DNA of 64,000 nucleotides, taken from NCBI GenBank assembly GCA_020284085.1, contig JACEVL010000518.1:1061001-1125000 (forward strand), in the 5' to 3' direction. Position 1 is the first letter of the stretch; every line of letters begins with the position of its first letter. The notes beneath the pieces were generated by a model. It was not told where the DNA came from and ran no database searches. It saw nothing but the letters and a program-made list of their open reading frames with translations. This DNA is from Aporrectodea caliginosa. Taxonomy: Eukaryota; Annelida; Clitellata; Crassiclitellata; Lumbricidae. Below, piece by piece: positions 58,315 through 64,000 of the stretch. The translations under genes and the position numbers were made by a program.

Positions 58315-60769
58315 AAAAATGATTGGGAGACGACCGCATCGCTTTTATTTGGGCCGGATCGAGACAGAGCAGACATGGGAAAACCCAGGAAATCACCTGA
58401 CGCTAATTCCATCGCGGCCGCTGTAGCAGCCAAGTTAGAAGATGGCAACCTCAGCGCTGCATCGCGCATTCTCTGCTCAGACGATAGTCCAGCTCCAATT
58501 AACAAAGAAACTTTGGAGTTACTCAGGCTTAAACATCCATCGGCCCCAGAGCGGACCATTGCGCAGCCGTCGCCCCAAACAGCACCATTACAGATCACTG
58601 AAAAGGAGGTCCACGACGCCATGCGATCCTTCCCGAAAGGCTCCTCCGGCGGGCCGGATGGATTGAGGCCACAACACGTCTTGGAGCTCCTCAAAGACCA
58701 CGTCGCAGGTCAGGGGCTACTGAAGGCAATGACTGCCTTAACAAACTTGCTCCTGGCCGGTATTTGTCCACAAGAGCTTCGCCCCATCCTTTTTGGTGGC
58801 ACACTGTTTGCACTTAAGAAAAGCTCAGGAGGCCTAAGACCTATCGTCATAGGCTACTTGTGGCGTAGACTGGCCTCGAAGTGCGCAAACGCTTACATAA
58901 TACCTATAGCGACACCTCGCCTCTCCCCTAAACAACTGGGAGTCGGTGTATCAGGAGGAGCCGAAGCCGCAATTCATGCCACGAGAAGATTCATGGAACA
59001 CATGAGCGAAGACACTATAATCGTTAAACTCGACTTGGCAAATGCCTTTAACAGCCTGCACCGTGACATAATGTTATCCTCGTTGTCGGAGTGGTGCCCA
59101 GAACTCTACGCCTACTGTCATCTAGCATACGCAGAACCATCCAGCTTGAAGTACGGCAACTTCACTCTACAATCGCAGGAAGGACCGCAACAAGGAGACC
59201 CACTAGGTCCGGTTCTCTTTTGCCTACCGCTTCAAGAAGTTCTTACTCACTTACAATCGCCGCTAGCCTTTGGTTATTTAGATGATCTCACCGTGGGCGG
59301 CGGGTACAAGAAAGTGTGCGAGGACGTCATGGCAATTAAAGAAGGTTGCGCACGTTTGGGCTTATCGATCAACAGCTCAAAATGCGAAGTAATATCCAAG
59401 GACGCAAATATCGACCTACCAGAACCGGTGAACCAATTCCTGCGCGTAGATCCATCATCAGCAGAGCTGCTAGGCGCACCACTATCTCCACGTGAGGCCC
59501 TCAACGATACTTTAAACTCAATCGTATCGAGGTTGGCAAGTACTATGAAAAAGCTGGAACAGATACCAAGACAAGACTCAATCCTGATACTACGATGTTC
59601 AATTGGGGCTCCGAGGCTTATATACATTCTCCGCTGCACGCCTTGTCATGAACACCCGGGCCTCTCGAAATTCGACGAAGGATTACGTGATGGCACCGAG
59701 AGCATTCTTAACATCGCTCTCTCTGACGATCAATGGTCACTCGCTTCCATGCCTATCAGGATGGGCGGGTTGGGAATAAGAAGAGCATCTTCGTTGGCAC
59801 TTCCAGCTTTTTTAGCCTCAGCCGCAAGATCTCAGCTCACCCAATCGCTCATCCTCGCCCTGACACAGGTGCCTGAGGATTCTATCTTGGAAATAATGAG
59901 AACGAGATGGCAGCAGAGCACCGCTGAAACGTCCGACTTCCCATCTTCAGACTGCAAACAGTCTTCATGGGATACACCGCTGCTGTCAGCGGCCATGTCG
60001 GGGATCGAATCGCGCGCCCGGGACCCGTATGACCTGGCCAGGCTAAACGCCATACAGGCCCCACACGCTTCAGACTGGCTCTTCGCCCTGCCGCTAGCAG
60101 CCCAAGGCCTAAGGCTGAACGACGAGGAGATGAGGGTGGCAGTGGGCTTGAGACTAGGGGCGGTCATCTGTGCCCCACACGCATGCGCATGTGGAACAAT
60201 GGACTCAGCCAGAGGCTCGCATGGATTGGCTTGCTCACTGGGCTTCGGCAGACAAGCAAGACATTCTACAATTAACGATATTGTGCTGCGCAGTCTCATC
60301 AGGGCAGGCATACCATCGATCAGGGAACCGGTTGGCCTTACCCGACTGGATGGGAAAAGACCGGATGGCCAAACCTTGATTCCTTGGAAAAGCGGGCGTT
60401 CTCTGATTTGGGATGTGACAATCATTGACACTTTCGCGCCATCGTACTTGGCCGAGACATCAGCAGCGGCAGGAGGAGCGGCGGAAATAGCCGCGACTAG
60501 AAAGCAATCCAAATACGCTGAGCTTCAGACGAGATACTGTTTTACCCCTATCGCGATAGAAACGATGGGGCCTATGGACCACGAAGGCCTGGCCTTCATC
60601 TTGGAACTCGGCCGACGATTGACAAGAACAACGGAAGATCTTCAAGAAACTTTCTTCCTGTTCCAAAAGATTTCAGTTACAATCCAGCGGTTTAACGCTA
60701 TCGCGTGCCTGGGTTCGATGAGGCCCTAGAACCATGATTTAAGAACCATGATTTTAAGAACTCTGATTT
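58315..60769 (+). mobile_element. R2-like non-LTR retrotransposon inserted in (AAT)n
   Basis: One ORF with RT and C-terminal endonuclease, then a ~40-bp 3' UTR of three AACCATGATTTTAAG-like units, flanked left and right by (AAT)n. The restriction-like endonuclease at the C-terminus (not an N-terminal APE) is the R2/R4/Dong-type organisation; Dong of Bombyx is known to use (TAA)n targets. The frame is open through the left junction, so the true N-terminus may be truncated. Confidence 0.9.
58375..60729 (+). CDS. R2-like LINE protein: reverse transcriptase, CCHC knuckle, restriction-like endonuclease
   Basis: ATG at 58375, 784 codons, no interruption; the same frame is open 22 codons further left (from ~58309), so the start is not certain. 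RT: SSGGPDGLRPQHVLELL (~residue 90), LRPIVIGYLWRRLASK (~160), motif A KLDLANAFN (~218), EGPQQGDPLGPVLF (~268), YLDD catalytic box (~300), thumb region with SDDQWSLASMPIRMGGLGIR (~450). CCHC-like CACGTMDSARGSHGLAC (~602-619). Endonuclease: KRPDG (~660), WDVTIID (~679), RKQSKYAEL (~706), the PD..D.T..K..KY pattern of R2-type enzymes. It nicks the target and primes reverse transcription there (family knowledge). Coding is GC-richer than the surroundings. No sign of decay. Confidence 0.93.
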   Translation: MGKPRKSPDANSIAAAVAAKLEDGNLSAASRILCSDDSPAPINKETLELLRLKHPSAPERTIAQPSPQTAPLQITEKEVHDAMRSFPKGSSGGPDGLRPQHVLELLKDHVAGQGLLKAMTALTNLLLAGICPQELRPILFGGTLFALKKSSGGLRPIVIGYLWRRLASKCANAYIIPIATPRLSPKQLGVGVSGGAEAAIHATRRFMEHMSEDTIIVKLDLANAFNSLHRDIMLSSLSEWCPELYAYCHLAYAEPSSLKYGNFTLQSQEGPQQGDPLGPVLFCLPLQEVLTHLQSPLAFGYLDDLTVGGGYKKVCEDVMAIKEGCARLGLSINSSKCEVISKDANIDLPEPVNQFLRVDPSSAELLGAPLSPREALNDTLNSIVSRLASTMKKLEQIPRQDSILILRCSIGAPRLIYILRCTPCHEHPGLSKFDEGLRDGTESILNIALSDDQWSLASMPIRMGGLGIRRASSLALPAFLASAARSQLTQSLILALTQVPEDSILEIMRTRWQQSTAETSDFPSSDCKQSSWDTPLLSAAMSGIESRARDPYDLARLNAIQAPHASDWLFALPLAAQGLRLNDEEMRVAVGLRLGAVICAPHACACGTMDSARGSHGLACSLGFGRQARHSTINDIVLRSLIRAGIPSIREPVGLTRLDGKRPDGQTLIPWKSGRSLIWDVTIIDTFAPSYLAETSAAAGGAAEIAATRKQSKYAELQTRYCFTPIAIETMGPMDHEGLAFILELGRRLTRTTEDLQETFFLFQKISVTIQRFNAIACLGSMRP

Positions 60770-61158
<389 letters not shown>

Positions 61159-61439
61159 CTCTCTTTACGCTGCCATTAAAGGACAATCGAAATTTTATTC
61201 TTCTAATAATTATTATACCGACGAGAAGATAAATATGGTCCCATCTTTATATATCACTGACTTACTTACTAAAGATGATCACCGCCTTTTTCCTATAATA
61301 TCATCAATGCGATGTGTCACTTGGTTTTGTCATTAAACGAATATAATACATGTAGGCTACGCAACGTTTTAGTTAAGCCAACTTCCCGCCAAAGTGAAAA
61401 CTTATATTGCGTCACATGAATTCGTTAAAAGGTGTTTGT
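61159..61439 (+). repeat. Right flank of the composite; module (plus)
   Basis: 61159-61360 matches 14500-14690 (CTGCCATTAAAGGACAATCG, TATTATACCGACGAGAAGAT). Module 61400-61440: AAAACTTATATTGCGTCACA, TGAATTCGTTAAAAGGTGTT. Confidence 0.75.
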
Positions 61440-61640
61440 CATCAACCATTTTGAAGGTGATACGGGCGCGAATGGGAAGCCAATGAAGTTGATGCAGTGT
61501 AGGCGTGATGTGCATGATCTCTGGACCAAGACATTTAATTAAGCGAGCAGAACTGAGGAAAGAGTTTGTAGTTTCGCTGAAGGAAGACCGGATAGGACAG
61601 AGTTGCAGTAATCGAGGCGAGAGATGAACATCTCATTGAA
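61440..61640 (-). pseudogene. L2/CR1-like LINE relic (sister of 14893-15090)
   Basis: Reversed, it keeps the SRLDYCNSVLSGLPSA-type block and RLIKC.GPEI; broken frames. Confidence 0.7.
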
Positions 61641-62274
61641 CGCGTCCCCTTGTTAAGTATATCCATAAGGAGTATATGTTGTTAATAGGGATGTGTGGAG
61701 AAAAAAAAACGGATGGTTTGGAAGACTAGTGTTGGAACAACACATGAAAGCTGGATTACGCCGCTATTGTAGTGGCGTAAATTTAGCAATTTTAAGACAC
61801 CTTTTTAAAACGACATATCTTTCTTATATAAGAGGCCTCTGTCATTGAACGCCAGTGTTGAGCGTCACTGCGACGGAGTAACGTCGACGTTAACGGCCTT
61901 GGTAGCCACAAAATCGCTAAACAATCAAAACGATTACTATAACGTTGATTTTGCTATATTTTGGACACCTGTTTTAAGACGATTATAGTCCCAATATAAG
62001 TTAGCTAGCTCTCACCGTGTGACACTTTGTGTATTGTACACAATAATATTGAACGAATGATCTGCAACCAAGAACATTAATTTGTAACGATGTCAACGGC
62101 CACAAATAAGGTTAAATACTGAAGAATACTATATAGCGTATACTGATAACTTCGTCAATGTTCGTCCATGCAAGGTATATTAATAAGAATGTTATACTCT
62201 GTATAAATGTATGTACACCAAAGTGCGGATATGCAATTGGTTGAATAGAAGAATATACTTACTTACTTACTTAT
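61641..62274 (+). repeat. Unit A remnant and modules (minus)
   Basis: GTTTGGAAGACTAGTG, AACACATGAAAGCTGGATTA is a strongly diverged unit A. Modules 61793-61835 (AAGACACCTTTTTAAAACGA, TCTTATATAAG) and 61965-62003 (GGACACCTGTTTTAAGACGA, CAATATAAG). AACGGCCTTGGTAGCCACAA at ~61895. (ACTT)n at ~62257-62275. Confidence 0.6.
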
Positions 62275-62365
62275 ATAGTGCCAGTCCAAAGAGGGCCAAG
62301 ACTCGACGCAGGAGAAGGGTGACGTCAACGACCTGTCATCACAATGCGTCGTTAAACAGAAACTG
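62275..62365 (+). mobile_element. S1 SINE-like element (unit B copy 5 start)
   Basis: TAGTGCCAGTCCAAAGAGGG, CAAGACTCGACGCAGGAGAA, GTGACGTCAACGACCTGTCA, ATGCGTCGTTAAACAGAAAC; diverged. Confidence 0.7.
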
Positions 62366-62998
62366 TATTGTATATTATAGGCCTATACAATAGCGGACTG
62401 ATCTTCTGTATACCAACCCGAGTGTGTATCTATATAACTTAGTTTTGGGGCGCTATCTATTGATGGGTTATACAAGAGACGCCGCCAAGTATGAGAGAGC
62501 TAACTTATATCCGCACTAATCTTCTTAAAACAGGTGTTTAAAATAATGAAAGTTCTATCTCTATCTTGGCAAATTGATTATAGGGGATATTGTCCTGATT
62601 AAGGCTTGGGTATGGAGCGCCATCTGTTGATGCCTTGTGCATTAGACACCGGCGCTATAGAAGTTCTACGATGACATCTCAAGATTGACGTACGCGAGCA
62701 TGAATTATAAGAATCACATTTTTACAGTACAGTTATAATATCACATTTTAAGCATCACATTTTTTACAGTATAGTATCACAATTTGAAGTTTCACAATTT
62801 TACAGTACAGTAGGCTCCCTAAGTATCACATTTTTAAGTATCACATTTTAAAGTATCACATTTTTAAGTAACACATTTTTACAGTAGCCTACATGTAGGT
62901 ATCGCATTTTTAAGTATCATACTTTTGCAGGGTGCAGTAAGTATAACTTTTTTAGTAGGCTATCACATTTTTCAGTAATTCAATCAAAGTGGGGATTT
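62366..62998 (+). repeat. Unit B copy 5
   Basis: Plus module 62505-62545 (CTTATATCCGCACTAATCTT, CTTAAAACAGGTGTTTAAAA); GTTGATGCC element 62580-62665; repeated TATCACATTTTTAAG-type sequence (~62730-62990). Confidence 0.7.
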
Positions 62999-63002
62999 AT
63001 GG

Positions 63003-63335
63003 TTTTCCGACGGCCTATCTCAGCTACCTCTGGACGTCCTCTCCGCTCTTTAGAGTTTAGATCACCATGGCCTTCTATAGTTCCTCGGTCTCGGACTGCC
63101 ACAGCACAACATCGTGCCTATGCCTCTGTTGGCCCTTTGTTGTGGAATGACCTTCCTGCTATAACTCGAGCTGTGATGTTATCTGGGGCCACTACTGTTT
63201 CTGCTCGTTCTCTTAAGACTTTTCTTTTTTCGAGGGGCCCTTCGCACTGGAAGCGCCTCTGATTAGGTTGTACTGTGAGAGGCGCTTTATAAATCCGTAA
63301 ATAGAATAGAATAGAATAGAATAGTAATACTCCAG
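63003..63335 (+). pseudogene. L2/CR1-like LINE, 3' end (sister of 3856-5240)
   Basis: RRPISATSGRPLRS, PRSRTATAQHRAYASVGPLL, WNDLPAITRAVMLSGATTVS, ARSLKTFLF; 3' end GAGAGGCGCTTTATAAATCC then (AATAG)n. 5'-truncated, inserted in unit B copy 5. Confidence 0.92.
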
Positions 63336-64000
63336 ATTCAGTGGCTGAGAAGAGTGAACGTCGGATTCGACCGTGTTATATATAGTAACACTCGGAAAAG
63401 CGCTACACCTCGAAAATTTATGTATATTATATATTTATGCAAATCGGATTATGTACAACTTGAAGCTCACCTTCTATTGCAGCTTTGACGATATCTGGTA
63501 ATGTAGAATTATACTTGTTAGCTTTCCACATGATGTTCATTAATTTCCTTAAGGACTAGAATCAAGACAGACCGCTCTGATCTAATCTCTAGTTTGCTTT
63601 GTAGGTGTAGGCCTATACACAACAGCTAATCTTTCGTTGCTTACTTCCATTTGCAGTGATTCAATGTTGGATAATACGTAGAATTTTGAGTAGAAACACC
63701 AGAATCGATATTTTTCACCGAAATTTACAGATACCTTTAAAACGTAAGCATCAGTCGCTATATTCAGAGGTCACTTGTGATAGCCTGCAAGTCCACTGAC
63801 AATATGCTGTAGGTCCTATACTAGTTTATGAAGGTCACAAGATATAAGATATCGGACACAAGATATGGAAAAACAATTACAAATTAATAAAAAAATTATA
63901 ATAATAATAATAATAATAATAAAAATAATAATAATAGTGTTTACTTAATACTTAGTCCTTCCGTGCAGGTCCGGAATTCCATGACAGCACTTTTCTGTTA
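63336..64000 (+). repeat. Unit B copy 5, right part (empty site of MITE copy 2)
   Basis: TTGGATAATACGTAGAATTT, CACCAGAATCGATATTTTTC, minus module 63728-63768 (CAGATACCTTTAAAACGTAA, GTCGCTATATTCAGAG); ends in (AAT)n at ~63896-63930. 63336-63650 is unassigned. Confidence 0.65.

Overview
The window is animal nuclear DNA, most likely from a marine invertebrate. It has spliced-gene style signals, TPRT-type non-LTR retrotransposons, tRNA-headed SINEs, hAT-like DNA transposons and long (ATT)n/(ATC)n/(CTGT)n/(CAATC)n microsatellites, and no operons. The only recognisable host protein is the 3' end of a FoxG-type forkhead gene at the left edge (2-664). SINE and LINE tails ending in GGCGCTATATAAAT fit a deuterostome such as a hemichordate, echinoderm or cephalochordate, but I cannot fix the species from sequence alone.

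Layout. 1-1.24 kb: FoxG C-terminus, a GA-rich polypurine tract, then a cluster of ETS/YY1-type sites around a possible first exon (ATG at 1181, donor GTAAGT at 1235). The remaining ~62 kb is a gene-poor patchwork of diverged copies of a few multi-kb units (called A-F here), into which mobile elements have inserted at different times. Because the units occur several times, several insertions can be read against an empty copy elsewhere in the window.

Mobile elements. (i) LINEs: an L2/CR1-like group (3.86-5.24, 12.4-12.8, 16.56-16.86, 25.2-25.4, 25.7-26.6, 30.7-31.4, 63.0-63.3 kb); an I-like element at 40.2-45.7 kb (minus strand) with a 1259-codon uninterrupted ORF2; an R2-like element with a C-terminal CCHC plus restriction-like endonuclease at 58.3-60.75 kb, and a shorter relative at 5.9-6.35 kb, both lying inside (ATT)n tracts; and smaller relics. 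(ii) Elements flanked by 8-bp target-site duplications: 7572-9854, 15148-15579, 16332-17030, 48400-48828 and 54458-55168 (hAT-like), plus a GGTACTTGTCGG-ended MITE family (11820-12902, 37015-37411) with a telomere-like foldback inside. (iii) SINE-like families: S1 (~28 copies, CAGTCCCAAGCCTGGATAAA core, ending GTCGTTAAACTGAAACTA then CTA repeats); S2 (~80 bp, GAGCTGTAATATGCC...GGATCC, nine copies); S3, S4 and S5 with tRNA-like heads. S1, S2 and a third sequence share a GTCGTTAAAC 3' end.

The feature I cannot explain is a module repeated about 60 times: a TATA box, then 27-31 bp later an AAAGGTGT box. The sequence between the two boxes varies. Modules lie in same-strand blocks, in places as ~115-146 bp tandem units. 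They look like core promoters, but what they would transcribe is unknown.
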